The notes: generated by a model from the letters alone, not told the origin. DNA of 64,000 bases from Taeniopygia guttata (GCF_048771995.1 NC_133024.1:5220001-5284000), one strand, 5' to 3'; counted from the first letter of the stretch, positions 21,850 through 35,838 are shown. Numbers and translations: made by a program.

Positions 21850-24520
21850 ACAAAATTAATTAGAGGCTTCTAATCTGCTTTTTGTTCTGATTGTATTAGA
21901 AGCTTTTCTGTTTTATTTCCAAGGAGGATTAGAAAATCCTTGTTTCTGAGGTCAGGTTGTTCTGCTTTGCCTGCACAACACGGCTCTGCACAGAGTGAAG
22001 GATGTGAGAATGCATAAGCAGGGTCCTAGGAGATGAAGGTGATGGATCAACAGCAATTGCATCCAACAGCTTGTCCCTTTCCTTGGGCTTGGTTCTTCAG
22101 TGCTTTGACAGCATGGAAGTGCCCACTGAGCCATGGAGGGGCTGTGCTCTCATCCCATGAGACCTTTTTGGGTTGGCCATTGTTGTGTCATCTCCCACTG
22201 GTGTCAACAGGTAAAGGGGTTTGGAGGCAGAGAGGATCAGGTTCACTCATGTCTCCATGAATATGCTGTAAATACACCAAAATCAATGGTGTGGCCAAGA
22301 ATTATTTTCCCTTTTGACACTGGTGGGAATTCTGCTCCAAGAAGCAATGAGAAAGGAGATCCCATGGAAGTAAAAGGCCAAATGCTCCCCAAGGGTAGCT
22401 GGGAGAACATCTAGCTGCATCAAGGCAACTTCATTCATCAATATCACTTGAAGTCCTTGATTTAAAAAAAAAAAAATGGTGAGGGAAGGTGCAGTGAGCA
22501 GTGAAGACTTTCCAATCACATGGCAGGTTAGACTAGGTGATCAGCAGGTTGTTCTTCCCTATTGTTTCCCCTAAGTTATGGATCTTACTAATTATTCCTG
22601 TTTTGTTTTGAATCTTAGTCTGCTTTCTTCACTTCTGGGATGCCAATAGGCAGAGCTAGGTTTCAAAAAGTGGTTTAGTTTGCAGGTGTGACCTTCCAAG
22701 GGGTAGAAAGAAATGTGTCACCAAGGTTGGCTAGAGCTGTCAGCCCCCATTGTGTCTATTCTTCCAGCTGTTTATGTTCATGTTGGCTCATGAGCATCTC
22801 AAGAGGGCCATAAAAAAGGTTTCTGGAATCCCTAGACTCCCTCCAGACAAGATCTCAGGGTTTCAGTCATATTTACTGTGCTCTTACACTAGGAAATCCC
22901 CAGGACCAGTTTGGAAGCCCTAAACACAGGAGGACCATTTGTCAGTGAGTATGAACTGGCCCAAAAGAATGGCAGTGCATGCCACAGAATCTGGGTCACT
23001 GGATCAGTGGGAGAGTTGTGGTCCCAGTCCAAATTTATGTGCCTGACTTCTGGATTGGGTCCTAAATGCATAAGGATTAATTTTTATCCCACCAAACGGA
23101 GCTGTTAGACTCTCCCATAGCAGAGCAGCTGCGAGTTAAGATGCAGGGTTCTTGTTCATTATTTTTGCAGCTCCAAATTTTCTCTCCTAATATGAAGTCC
23201 AGCTTGAAACTTCCAGTGGATGATTGGGAAGCATGAAGACAGAGATGGGAAGTAGAGTGGGGAGGTGGTGTGTTGCTGTAGAGGTAGTGGAATAAGGAAG
23301 GTCTTATTGCTAGGGGTATTTTAGAGATGTGAAGCTATCTAGCAGAAAAAGGGATGAGTTGGGAGGGTGAGGAATCCCTTTTTTGGGGTTTCATCCCATT
23401 AGGATTGGTCTTTTGGAAACATAAATGAGTGGTGGGCTACAAGGTTGAGTGAAAGTTTCCAGTGAGGAGGAAAGCTCTGTGATATACAGATAGTGACATT
23501 TGCTGGCCTTAGTAATGAATAAATGCCAAGTTCAGTGTATCATGTGATGTGTCCTGTTTGCCTCGCGCTAGCAGCCGAAACCTTTGAGTATCTGTAAATG
23601 TAGTGTTCTGAATTCAGTGGTGTAATTCCAAGCTTAGCTGTGTTAGAACTGTGTGCTATGAGCTAGTCAGGTTGTGTATGTGGAAAATATATATTCATAT
23701 ATAGAAATATATATATATATTTAAACCTCTGCTGTTTAGGAGGAAACCAGGGAAAATCCTCCAGGAAGTAAAACTGTGGAAATCTTTGTGAATGTAGTGT
23801 TTCTTTGGGTTTTTTGGTTTGTTTTTTTTTTAATGTGCATGCCTCATGGAGGTGCTGACCTGTCCATACTGATCATTGCTTTTCTGAGTGCTCAGAAGCC
23901 CCTGCAGCACTGCTCAGCTCTGTGTCCAGAGCAGCTTGGCAAAAGGCTTGTGTTGAGATCACGGGGAGGCATGCTGCTCACAGCTCTTCCAACCTGTCAC
24001 ATAAGGGACAACTGGCCAGAGAAGAGCAGCTCCCAAGATTTGGTGTGATTCCTTGGCTTTTAAGATGCTTCATGTTATTTTCACACTCCTCAGCAATGTC
24101 CTTTCTTACAGGAGGTAGCATAAGCTGTGAAGATGATATATCACATCAGGAAGGCACTAGACAGTTCAAATAGCTCAACACACCAATCTTACATCAGGAC
24201 AGACCATGCAAAACAATGCTTCCTATTATTTTTCAGCCCTAAGTTTCTCATTTAAAGATACACCACACTTGCCACCGTTTCACCTGGAATTCAATGAGAA
24301 TTTAGCCCTTGACTTCCAGGTGAGCAGAATTTTGCCCAAGGAGCATCACTAAGATGCTCAGACCGCCTAATGCAAGCATCTCCATGGCTCTGAATGAACT
24401 GCTGATTATCCATCTTTGGATGGTTTCTTCTTAATGAAGAGCATCTATCACAGTGTTTGAAACATACACAGTAAGTGGTCAAAATACAGCTTTCTGTTTC
24501 CATAATACATAAAGTCTTTT
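21850..24520. other. Intergenic downstream of MAP6, no gene recognised
   Basis: Unique-looking sequence with small frames only. (TA)n at about 23700-23723. Confidence 0.5.
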
Positions 24521-24526
24521 GATGTC

Positions 24527-24580
24527 AGGGGGCTTGGAACTAGAAGGTCCCTTCCAACCCAAGCCATTCCATAGGCTTAC
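24527..24580 (+). mobile_element. CR1 LINE 3' terminus, short
   Basis: 'ggcttggaactagaaggtcccttccaacccaagccattccatag' is the last 45 bases of a CR1. Confidence 0.7.
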
Positions 24581-24589
24581 TACAAAGCT

Positions 24590-25487
24590 AGGTGTAAAGT
24601 TTTAGCCAGTAGTTTTGATTCCCTCCATAGTGAAGGAACTTTCCAAGGGCCATTGAGCTGCCTATTTTTGACACCTGTCTTTGGGTGGGATGAATGGTCC
24701 TTGAAAAGTTTTCTTTGCATAAAAAGCATGGGAGACTGGTAAGGCCTGGATACCTTCCTCTCACATCAACAAAATAGGAATAGAAATCCTGGCTTGTGTT
24801 CCATGTGTGCCTCATCTGCAGCATGCATCCTAGCACACACACATCCAAGCACGTAGTCTGGCACTGCAGTGAATACCAGGAACTGCAGCAGAGGCAAGCC
24901 TCAGGGTGAAATCCTGTATTTCTGCACCTTCCACAGACTCTATGCCCATCCAGCCACTCAGGTTTATCAGAAAGGAGACCAAATCTCTGCCATTTCCAAT
25001 TCACTTTGGGCTCTGAATTTGCCAATTCCCCTGGGAAACAGTGCTCTGCTGTTCTGTGTTTCCAGCTATCACAGTGCTGATTCTGTTCCACTGCTGATTT
25101 GTAAAATACTTTACTTTTCTTGTAAAAAGAAAAAAAAAGAAATGTTTTGCTTTTTACCCTTGAAAGTTCCTGTGCTATTGCTTGCTTTTGCCTTTTCACT
25201 GTATTGTACTGTTACTCCTTTCTGCAAAATGGTGCTAATTGCTGACTGAGCTCCTTTTCTGACTGCTTTGCACACTAATCACCTGCTTCTTCATTTGCAG
25301 CACAGCCGGTGCCAAAACCTGGTGCCCATGCATTCCATAAACTCTTGCCTCTTGGAGGCAGATAAGAAGTGTCTAATTATTATTTTGTGGCCTGGGTTTG
25401 GTTGCATATCACAAATTGTCTCTTGTAAACACGTTAAGCACACCTCCTTGTGGTGCTTTTTCATTGTTGATATTCTGATGAAAGTCT

Positions 25488-25527
<40 letters not shown>

Positions 25528-26055
25528 TACATTAATGTACCACCGATTGATTGTGATGTGCTTGTGATCTTTGCTTGCTCAAAGGGTTCTTTTTCCAATG
25601 ATAAATAAATGCTGAAGACAAATACCACCTCCTTGATCTTGTTTTCTCAATCAGAAGCACAGTTAAATGAAAGAAATGTCTGTCCATCCAAAATGAAGCT
25701 TGTGTTGCTCAGAGTTGCCACTTTCATGCCTGCTGTGGGGACAGCTGGCCTGGCACAGTCTAAACTCCCTTTAGGTGGCTGCTAATCTCAGACCAGTCTG
25801 GCATGAGCTATAAGTGTTTGCAAATGCAAAGATAGACAGTGAAGCCATGCAGATAGCACAAGTTTTCTTGTATTTTCTATATAAAATATCTTTGAGTAAA
25901 GGGTCTGTGCAGTGCCTTGCTCATGTCCACTCTTGTCCTTGCTGAGGGAGCAGAGACAAAATCCCATCGAGAGCTGGAGGGAGGGTAGATGATGTGTATT
26001 TACCAATGTTAATTACACTTTTTTTCAACTGCCTACAGCTTTTATTTTCTCCCTA
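24590..26055. other. Intergenic; (CA)n microsatellite at 25490-25524
   Basis: The CA run is about 33 bases. The 203-residue minus frame at 24588-25199 is the longest here but has no family features, biased codons or splice support. Confidence 0.5.
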
Positions 26056-26059
26056 AACC

Positions 26060-26155
26060 AAACCTGGAAAACTTGGTCTACTGGAAGATATCTCTTCCCA
26101 TGGTAGGGGGTTTGGAACTAGATGGTGTTTAAGGTCATGATTCCATGATTTTGAA
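26060..26155 (+). mobile_element. CR1 LINE fragment, 3' end
   Basis: 'aacttggtctactggaagatatctcttcccatgg' then 'tttggaactagatggtgtttaaggtc'. Confidence 0.75.
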
Positions 26156-26159
26156 ACCT

Positions 26160-28530
26160 CTCCTCCACCTTCTCCTCCTCTCTGTTGACATCCATGGGCC
26201 ACCAAACCTTTTCTACCTTCCTGTTGCTAAGGGTGTCATTTCACATCCCTGCCTTATTTACAAATCACTTTCTGAATTTATTCCATTTGTGACCACATGC
26301 TAGTAAGAGTGCTGCTTTCTGATATCCTCTCTATCACCCTGCCTTCCCTTCTCTCTTCTCCACCAGTTTCATCCATTCATGAATCACACTACCTACAGGG
26401 TTTTTGGAGTGTTTCAGCTGGGCTGTAGGTTGCAGGATTTACCATTTCACTCTGTACAGCTGCTAGTGGAGAAAATGCTCATTTCTAAAGGATTGGTTAT
26501 TACTGGGGCTTTTCTGTGACAATCCATGATGGGCAACAAAGTGTTTCTCCCATGACACAAAGGTACAGTCTTTTCCATGCTGCATCAAGGCAACTTCATG
26601 CTGCAGTCTGCATGGGTAATTCATCTCCTCCCTGCAGCTGCCCAAAGTGAATGCTGGAAAACACCTTCGCTGCCCTGTTGATCTCTGAACTCAGCCTTGC
26701 AAAGCCCAAATGCAGAAAGGGGCATAGGATGCATTTCAAGGGAAGAGTAGGACCCATCCCTGGTCTTCAGCCATCATTATCTGAACCCACTGGTAATGAC
26801 TGACTCAACCTTCACCAAATCACTAGTGACTGGCACTGCCCACATCTTTCCAAGGGCTGTGCTGGAGGGCTTCACTGAAAATGAAGTGCTTTGTCTTACA
26901 AGAACATTTAGTGTGGAGATGTTGAGGCACTGGCTGGAGGATAAAAAGTCTTATTTGTCAGTGTTGGTGTCTGGGTGAAGTGAACAATAAATTGAATTTT
27001 GAAAGTCAAGCCTCCATCTCAAATACCTAATAACAGAGTGTTTTAGAAGTCTTTTCCAACCCAAATAATTCTGTGACCTGAGAGCGATCAGAAGCTTTGC
27101 AGAGTTGTGGCTTTGACTGCCATGAGCAGTCTCATGAGGAGTTGCCTCCCTGCTTCCAATTTTACTGAGCTGCTTTTGACTACATTGTGTCCACTCATCT
27201 AGGATCCTTGTGCATGGGTGGATGAAGTTGTTTTTCCTTGACACTCTCCATCCTTCCACTCCAGCTTGGGCACAGAACTGAGGTCCCTTTGAAAACCTCC
27301 GTTATAATTTTTACATCCCTGACTGCTAAAAGGATGTTTCATCAGCTGACATACCAGCCGTTCTACAAATGCAGCCTCTTGTGTCATTATATTCTTTTGA
27401 TTTAGGGTTTATTTAGAGATGTGCCAGTGCAGGAGAGAAAGAGACTTTTTAAGAAGATGCTTCTGACATAGCTTGTACCTCCCAACATCCAAGGAATAAC
27501 AACCAGCAGTGACATCAGATCAAGAAGAGGAGCCATACAGGAAGGAGAAATTCCCTAGTATAAACATGATGATATGGATGTGCTCTAAGAACAGTATCTT
27601 TTCCACATTTGGAAAATATTGTGGTGTTCAGACATGGGCTTCTGCTCTGCCTTGTTTCAACAGTGTCATGGTAAGTTTGATTCATTTGGGGAATTGGCAC
27701 CTCACTTCCATTTGCCCTTATTCACCTGAGGTTTCTGGGTCGGGAGCAATTCCACTAATGCCACTGGGTCTACTTCCAAGCTCAGGGGTGTGTGATGAGG
27801 GGTAACACAGCTCTGTGTACTCTGTGGTCTGTCACAAACTCTGAATTGCTTGTCAAGACTCTTAATTTCTGTTGCAGGGTGCCTTGGGAACAACTCCCTA
27901 ATCCTGACTGTCATGGTGGAAGACATGTGAGGCAAGAGTAAAACAAAATCCTACTAGTGGATTGAATGGATGGAAGGCATCTTTATGCTTTCTAAAATGC
28001 CAGCTTGCCCTTCAGGGTAAGGAAGGCTACTCCATGGAAGCCAACAACAAGGACCAGCCACCAGAAAAATGATGGATGGTAGTGGCAGATTTCAGTGATA
28101 TGTGAGAGCCCTGACTGCTTTTAGTGTGTTTCAATGTGAGAGATGGGAAGGGGAAAGCATTTCTGAGCCCTCCTTGTTGTCCTCTGCCCACCCCAACCTA
28201 GCCTGTGGCATGCAACAACCCCAAGTCTCTGAACAGAGCTGGAGAAACTGGTGTGTCCTCTCTAGCTCTGGAGGACTGGGTCACAGCAAAGAGTGAGGAG
28301 CGCCCTGCATGGCACATGGTGGATGGAATCTCACCGCATGATGGGTGGCAGATGGGTCTGTTCTTGTCAGTTAACAACACCCATAAGCACCCATAAGTTC
28401 CAGCACCAGATGGTCAAGGCAGGGAAATCCTGAGAGCAGTCCCTGGCCATTGGACTGACCTGCTCCTTGGACTGGTTCAGGATTTAGTACCCAACTGCAG
28501 ACAAGTTCAGCTGAGGCCACCTTGCTTGGA
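26160..28530. other. Intergenic, no gene recognised; tiny CR1 end near 27035-27082
   Basis: 'agaagtcttttccaacccaaataattctgtgacct' at 27047 is a CR1 terminus. Nothing else is identifiable. Confidence 0.5.
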
Positions 28531-28534
28531 CTCA

Positions 28535-28728
28535 AGAGATTTGCCCAGAGAAGCTGTGGCTGCCCCATCCCTGGAAGTGTTCAAGGCGAGTGTTGTACTG
28601 GAGCTGGAGAAACCTGGTCTAATGGAAGGTGTCCCCATTCATGGCAGGGCAGTTGGAACAAGAGGATCTTGTTCCAACCAAGATCTTCAAGGTCCTTCCC
28701 ACCCAAATAATTCAGTGATCCTGTGATT
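28535..28728 (+). mobile_element. CR1 LINE fragment, 3' end
   Basis: 'gcccagagaagctgtggctgccccatccctggaagtgttcaaggc', then 'acctggtctaatggaaggtg' and 'caaataattcagtgatcctgtg'. The two overlapping frames here are CR1-derived. Confidence 0.92.
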
Positions 28729-28729
28729 T

Positions 28730-31700
28730 ATCAGCAGGGACACAACCCCCCAGTGTACCCTGAATTTAATGAAACAGATAGTTCTTTGGAGCTGCATGAC
28801 AGTGAATGTCTTTTCCCCTCTTGCCCCTGCTCTCTTGCCTCTCCCCAAGGTTCATTGCTGATCAGAGATCTCTCCCTGTTGGCTCCTTCCCTTGCAGTCT
28901 GTAATGCTCTCACCTCCCCATATTGACCCCGTTTGTCCACCACACCATTCCTTCCTGCCTTCAGAATAATTTTCCCTCCATCCTCTCTGCCAGCTTTTGT
29001 GTGTCTGTCCCACACTGCTTCTCCAATTCTTTTCTTTCTCCCACCTCTCCCCATACATCCACATCACCCCACACACCCAGCTCCATGAAGGACCTTCTCC
29101 TTCCCATCCCCCCTCAGATATTGTCTCCTCTCCTGTCTCTCTTAGACTGTAAACCTTTTGTTTTTGCCTGTATTGTGTGATTTCACTCACTGCTTGAATA
29201 AATGATACCTCACCTACCAACTGTCTCTTTTCTCTCTCTCCTTTCTTGGTGTGACTTCACTAGATGTGTCTGCAAGTGCCTTGTTTGTCTGTCCTGCTGG
29301 CCAGTCAAGCAGTCGGTCTTGCTTCTGCAAATCTGTCTTTTAGGGTGACACTGCTCATGCTTTTGTCCTCTGGTACCTTTGTTTCTTTTCTTTTACAGCC
29401 ACAGGGACAAGCTTTGTTGTAAGTGTAGGAGCCTGGCACATTCAGAGCTGCAGGATCTTCTGTCCCTTGCCATTTGGTGCATCTGATAAAGAGGTTGGCC
29501 TTTCTCCAGCTCCCTGCAGAGATGTCCTGTGCTGCCAGGTGGCTCAACAAAGGCAGCAGCTGAGGAGAATGAAGGAGAAATCTTGTAAGGCCAGAGCAGA
29601 AGCAGCTGATGGTAAAGGAACAACATTCCCCTGTAACAGGAAGCAGTGGGCAGAGATGTGTCAGTGGAAATCCAAGCAAATCTATCTGTCAGGGGAATAT
29701 ATACCTGCCAGAGGAATATATCTGCCATCTAAGCAAAAGCTGGCTTAGCATGTTTCAGAGATGGATGCCCAGGAGGCTTCTTGTGGCTGAGAAGGTGCCC
29801 TGGACATCTGCTTCCTTCATCCCAGGTGAGGACTAAATCTGTCTGTAGTCCCTTCTACATGTGAGTACATCAAGGACTTGGTTGTCACTCAGTCTCAGAT
29901 GGATCCTTGCTGCCTCCTTGTCCTAATTTGTTGCCTCAAAGTGCTAGTTTTGTTGGTGCTGGCTGGAGCTGTCGGTGCACATGGAGATGGTGCTTCTTCC
30001 CAGGTGCTCCTTACAAACATGGAAAGTTGCAGGAGCAGCTCGGTTCTTCTATCCTTACAGTGACCCTCAGTGCCTGTGGTGTGACATCAGCCTGTCAGAC
30101 AGCAAAGGAGACTCCTGGTCATGCTGAATGAGCTCAGAGCATGGTCACCAGTCTGGTTTCATGGGCCATCTGCAGGAGTTAGGTCTGAGGGCCTAAAGAG
30201 AGGCAAACTGAAGCAGTTTGGTGGACATGGATGGGAGAGGGATCAAGCAGCGCTCAGTCTCCTCTTTCAGTGCCTGTTCCTGTCCTGTCCAGCCTGCAGG
30301 AGCAGTCAGAAGAGATGGAATGTGTGGGGAGCTCAAATCCTCAGTGATAAGCCTGGAAATGCCATCTAGGACAAATAAGACTTGCAGCTGGGTTGTGCCT
30401 GACATCTCCAGCCTGAAGGAATTTTGGTGTAGGTTCTGGAAAGAAGCATTAGGAAAGAGAATCAATCCCTTGATGTAGGTGATAATCGTGCATCCTTTCC
30501 TATGTGCCACCATGACTTACTTCCACCTGCCTTGCTTCCACATTGCTGCTGACTCCTCCTCCAAGCTGTAGATTCCACCAGTAGAAAAGCACTGAAAAAC
30601 TTGTATTTAGGACATGATTCCTCCATGCTGCTCAGGTCCTTATCTCATTTGAGTGTATGCAGGAGTCTTCTAACAGCTACATTTCTGCTAGCAGAGCTCT
30701 GTAAGAGCTTGCCTGTCTGCTGCTTTGGTTTGAACTCTGAAGGGCTGAGTTCCTTGTTGCTCATCCCACACCTACATCAGGCCAGATTTCACAACCAGGC
30801 ATTTTCTTTTTCAGACCTTGCTGGCCCCAAACAGGTGCATGTTTCCAGGTCTCACACCTTTGCAAAGACAGCAACCCCTCTGGTTGCTGAGGTATAGAAC
30901 AAGGCTAAAAGTCTCCACTTCCCTGTGTTATATCTACTGCTTGGTTTTCCAAAGAATGCAACTGAGATCAATTATAAAGCACTACATTAAAACCATTTTT
31001 CAGTACAAAAAAGAAGTTTGTATTTTTGTTGTTGTTTTGTAAAGACAAAAAGCTTCAGTGCACAAAGGGCAACACAGCATTCAGAGGACAGAAGTGACTT
31101 GTCATAACCTACACATAATCTAACTGGGAATTGCATTTGCCCAGAAATCAATAAGTTTCTATCTTTTGAGAAAAATTAACCTGCCAGTGCCATCCTGGAT
31201 AAGGGCACTAACCAAAAGGTGGTTCCTCCACAGACAAGAGCTGTCTCCTCACCTGAATTCTCTGGGAATGAAAGGACAGACTTCTCATGTTTTTTTCTTT
31301 AAAATGTTCCTTCAGCACCAAAGTTCTGTGCCTGAGGCTGTTTGCTGTTTATGATCCACTGATTCAGGTAGAGGATTCCTGCTGCTTCTATTTGTCTTAA
31401 AAGCAACTTTTAATTTTCTGTGTGCCTATACAGAGTCATAACAGCCCAAATAGCTAAACTGCTTTATATCGAAGTAATTTTGCAGAAGACAATACAAGTC
31501 ATCAGTTCATTTTGATATGAAGCCACCAAAACGTCAAGATGTGAATTCATAGAGGAACAGGGATGAGATGTGAGCAGGTCCTCCACATCTCTGAGGAACA
31601 GGATAATATTGCTGGAGCTGTCAGAGGCAAGTTTAGACCCCAGGTCACAGAATCCCAGCTCCATGTGGTTACACCAGGAGCAACAAAGAGGAGGTGGCAC

Positions 31701-34700
31701 TATGTGTGCTCATGGTGGCCCATGAACACCCCTGGTTATTTCCAGACACCTTGTGCTGACTCTGGGAAACAAACCCATGCTGAATTTTATACTCTTTCTG
31801 CACCTCTGTCAGACATAACAAGAGGAGAAATCTGTCACCTCTAATTCATCTCTTCCACATTTCTCACCTTCTCATATGACAATTTGCCATCAGCAGCCCC
31901 CATGAGGGCAAAAACTCCCAACTCTTTCCTTGCTTGGCTTAAACAAAGATAATGTATAAATGTTACTGCATGTGTGTTGGGGATGGTTATATTTCAGGAT
32001 CAGGCTCTCCTTTCAATTCTCCTATTTGCACACTGCCAGCTCACTCTTCCTAAGGCTGGTAACTAGAGCTAGACCTCGCTGTGCAGCCCTGCAGGGAACA
32101 GCCATGGTTGATCTCAGCTGTGCATGCTCTGTTGTTTCTGAATACTAACTCCGGGGGAAAATAACGTAATTACCTACCACTCACACTCCCTCCAGTTTAA
32201 TACAGGTTTGGATGGACAATCACACAATTGTCTATATTCATGTAAACAAAGGGGAAGCCAGAGGGTGAGATATCTTTCTCCTCCTCAGGCCTGAAATCCA
32301 TGGCTGAAGGATACACACAGTCATGGGAAAAGAGCCAGTAGATTAAAAGGAAGAGTGCACACTGCAGGCAGCAGCTTTCTGACTGTCTCAACAGGGAGGG
32401 ACCACCCTAGTGCTGCTGAGATGGAGGAATTCCCCTGGTGATTCTAGCAAGGGCTCAGGAAAATGCTGGTAGATTGAAAACAGTTCATGTTGCTTCAGGG
32501 AGAGATGATTTTTTTTTACTTTTAAAGCTCTCCTCTGAAATGCAGGGTAGCAGCAAGAGCAGGGTTGGATACCAGGGAAGAGGTGGAATGGCTCTGGTGC
32601 TGACCTACCTAGATCAGGTTGAACCTGGATCATCATGTACACACTGAGATCATGCCCCATGGTTCCTGCATCCTCCCTCACCAAATGAGGTGTGAATGTG
32701 TGCTTGGTATCTGCAGCAGTTACTGATGACCTTCAAACTGCAAGTTTGGCACCAGTTGGGCACCATTTCCACTGGCAAGGATCTCTTGATGGAGATCTTG
32801 ATGCAGGCATCTCCAGCGTTCTCCAGAGACCAGGCAATGGCTCCTGTCCTAGCAGATGTCTGTGCATCAGCAGTATGGACCTGGTCTACCCTGACATCCT
32901 TCCAAAGAGAAGCTGCTCTGCATTTTCCCCCTAATCCTTTGATTTATGGTGCTGGGCTTACCTCATTCCCATAGGAACTACTGCACTGAAAGAACTCAGA
33001 AGATTTCCTACCAACCACTGCCAACAGTTTCTGGCAGCAAATGTCTCTTCGTAGTGAGCAAAAAGGGCAAGGTGAAGGTGAGTATTTGAGAGAAGGGTGT
33101 CCTGCCAGGGTTCTTCACATGGTCCTACCCAACAAGCCTCTCACACAGAAATTATTTTTGTTATGTCTGGGTTGGGTTGATTTCATAGACCAAGAAAATG
33201 GTAACCAGCCACTCCATGGTGTCAGCCTCTCCTTCCCTCCTCTAACCTGGAACCATTCCCTGCACAAAAATGGTGCAAGACTGGGGGACAAATGGGGATC
33301 TCCACAGTCCCTTGATGCAACCACCATGTAAAACTGCCCATTTTAAATCTTAGTAGGTTTCTTGTACATCATCAACTGCTTTTGGCCTTTCTGCACCCTC
33401 ACAAACCCATTCCCATCCATCCATGCCTCTCCTCATCCTCTGAGATCCTCCTCCTCTTTCCTAATAAAGACTGATTCCCTTGTTCCCTACAAGTATTTCT
33501 TTTCCCATCCCTCCCTCTGTGGTTTCTCAAGACCCAATATTCCTTCCAACACATGTCCAGAGCTTCTACTGGCACCATCTACCCTAACTCCAGGGTGCCT
33601 TTGTGAGGGTATTGAAGAGAAAAGGGGTGCTCTCAATTTTGGGTTAGTATATTTTAGCTGGGCCTACTTTCCTTTGGTTGTTTCAATGGGTTCCAGGTGC
33701 TTCCTGAGTGGCACAAGAGCTTAGCTCCACTATGAGAGGTCTTTTACCACCCATCACGAGGGAAACAAACTGCTTCTTTGTGAGAAAATTTTACAGCAAG
33801 CTGTTTGTTTGATGCATGTTATAATCAATTGGCAAGTATTTTTTGTAGCTGATGGTGGACGTGATCCTGGTCACAGTTAAACCAAGGGCTGGTCAAAAAG
33901 TCCAGCCCAAGCCCTCACAGGTTTTGTGGCATCCATGAGTTTTGGAGCACTTCCTTGCAGAGAGCAGGACCACTTACCAGCTAGCTCAAGGACATACCAA
34001 ATGTGTGGTTGCTTGGGGACCACTCTGCAGGGCCATTGGTCATGGGGCAAAGACCACCTCAGGGGTGGCATTTTGTTTTCGTGGGCCAGCTGGTTGCTGT
34101 GATAGCTTTGCAGTGATGCTCTTTCTTCTGCTTCCAGGACCCCTGAAAAAAACACTGGTGCTACAGACCAAGAACCAAGTACCTTAGTGAAGGATGAATT
34201 CACATGAAGTCAGGAACCTTCATCTGAGCATCAGCTGGAGCAAATGTGTAGTTTGCATGAAATGTGTATTGTGTGGCTGGCATAAAATAAAGCTGATTAT
34301 GAGAGCTGAATGACAACTTCTGTTGTCTCTCAAGCACTTTGAAGTTATTGTGTGATGCAGTTAGCATGTCTGTGCCTTGATTTATGTATAGTAAAGTTAC
34401 AGAAAAAAATGGGTCCAATTCTCCCTTTATTCATAGATGGGAAGCAACACTGGTTTTAAAGGTTTCTCTATTTTATGTAGGCAACAGAGACATAGATTCA
34501 TATCCATAGCTTGTGGAAGGATCACACTGCATATCACACTGGCTTATGCCAGAATCCTAGTTGATCTTTGGAAGATTTAGTACACTAAATTTTTAATCAC
34601 TGTCAGGAGCTTGTGTTTGGCTATTGCCAGGTGAGACACACCTTGTACAACATCCAGCAGATCCCCTTGTCACTGTGCTGTAGTCATGAATATTTCAGAC

Positions 34701-34760
34701 CTTCTTCTGAACCTCTTAATATTCAACTGATTGCCAATTTGGGTATCACTTAAAGCAAAT
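28730..34760. other. About 6 kb of intergenic sequence, no gene recognised
   Basis: Bases 28800-29260 are pyrimidine-rich (CCT/TCC-rich) and give rise to several antisense frames with R/E/G bias. 33360-33600 is similar. I see no splice-bounded coding blocks, RNA gene or LTR here. Confidence 0.5.
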
Positions 34761-34762
34761 AA

Positions 34763-35088
34763 CAGAATTATTTGGGTTGGAAGGGACTTTATTATCATCC
34801 AGTTCCACTCCCCTGCCATGGGGAAGGACATATTCCACTAGACCAGGTTTCTCCAAGCCCCATCCAACTTGGCCTTTAAGGCTTCCGGGAATGAGGCAGC
34901 CACAGCTTCTCTGGGCAACCTGTGCCAGGGTCTTACCACCCTCACAGGGAGGAACTTCTTCCTGATTGCTGACCTAAATTTCTCTTCTTTCAGTCTGAAC
35001 CCTTGTCCTGTCACTAAATTTCCTGATGCAGAGTTCATCTGTCTTCCTTGTAGGCTCCTTCTGATACTGGAAGACGTTCTGAGGCATC
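34763..35088 (-). mobile_element. CR1 LINE fragment, 3' part, interrupted by an LTR
   Basis: Minus-strand CR1 from 'gaattatttgggttggaaggg' through 'ccctgccatggggaaggacatattccactagaccaggttt' to 'tgtaggctccttctgatactggaag'. CR1 sequence appears to resume at about 35545-35610 with 'ttccaggctgaacagcacc'. Confidence 0.9.
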
Positions 35089-35535
35089 CAGGTAATGCCT
35101 TAACTTTCAGCTTTTGTATTTTTCAGATTCGGTGCTGCCTAGGTGTGCATCATATTAAGTGTTGGTACGCTCTCTTCACAGAGTAGGGAGACAAAACAAT
35201 TCCTTTGCTAGCTTGGGACCAAGGACAACCATTTCAGGCCCAAGAGCATAAACAATGGTAGACTGAAGAGAGAAAACAAGAAGGGTGGGACTTCATAATC
35301 TGGAGCTGTAATTGGATAATTAAACCCAATATGCAAATGGACCAGAACTTCCAAAAGTGAGAGACCTCATGACTGATCATCCATTTCTGTGACCATTTTG
35401 GGTTCATCTTGGGTGTAGCTCTGGCCAGGCTCTTGTACTGCCCAAGGTGTATCCATTAAGGGCTTTTAATAAATATCTATTTTATTCTTTAACTCAGTCT
35501 AGCCTCTGCTCTAGGTCAGCCTTCTCAAGGCATCA
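35089..35535 (+). mobile_element. LTR inserted in a CR1
   Basis: A non-CR1 block splits a minus-strand CR1. It holds an AATAAA at 35468-35473 and then a T/C-rich end closing in '...ccttctca'. AGGCATC occurs on both sides (35082-35088 and 35528-35534) and may be a target-site duplication, but a TG start directly next to the left copy is not seen. The 5' limit is therefore unsure; the LTR proper may start near 35160 (TGTTGG). Confidence 0.6.
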
Positions 35536-35544
35536 AGGCAACCT

Positions 35545-35615
35545 TCTGCTTTCCAGGCTGAACAGCACCAACTTTCTCAGCCTGTCTTCTTCAGGGAGGT
35601 ATTCTAGAGTCCTTA
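35545..35615 (-). mobile_element. CR1 LINE fragment, continuation after the LTR insertion
   Basis: 'ctttccaggctgaacagcaccaactttctcagcctgtcttcttcagggaggtattct' continues the CR1 that breaks near 35088. Confidence 0.8.
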
Positions 35616-35784
35616 TCAAATGCAGGGCAAGACATCAAGCTAGCAAATTAGTATTTCTTCTCAGCTTATTTTCTAAAAAATGTTTTACTGAAAAATTGTG
35701 AGGTTGTTCACAATTGGAAATGTAGGGAAAATTCACTAAACTCATAGTTGTTCTGTATGTTCATATTTTCTGGGTGAAGTGCTG

Positions 35785-35838
35785 TATGTTCATAAGATTT
35801 GGATGATCTTGGAGGTCTTTTCCAACCTTTATGTTCCC
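35785..35838 (+). mobile_element. CR1 LINE 3' terminus, short
   Basis: 'ttggatgatcttggaggtcttttccaacctttatg' is a CR1 terminus. Confidence 0.7.

Noticed and set aside
24588-25199. 203-codon minus-strand frame
   Set aside because: No family features, no splice or promoter context, and the plus strand overlaps with equally open frames. Chance open frame.
28731-29220. Minus-strand frames rich in R, E and G
   Set aside because: They are the complement of a pyrimidine-rich tract, not coding sequence.
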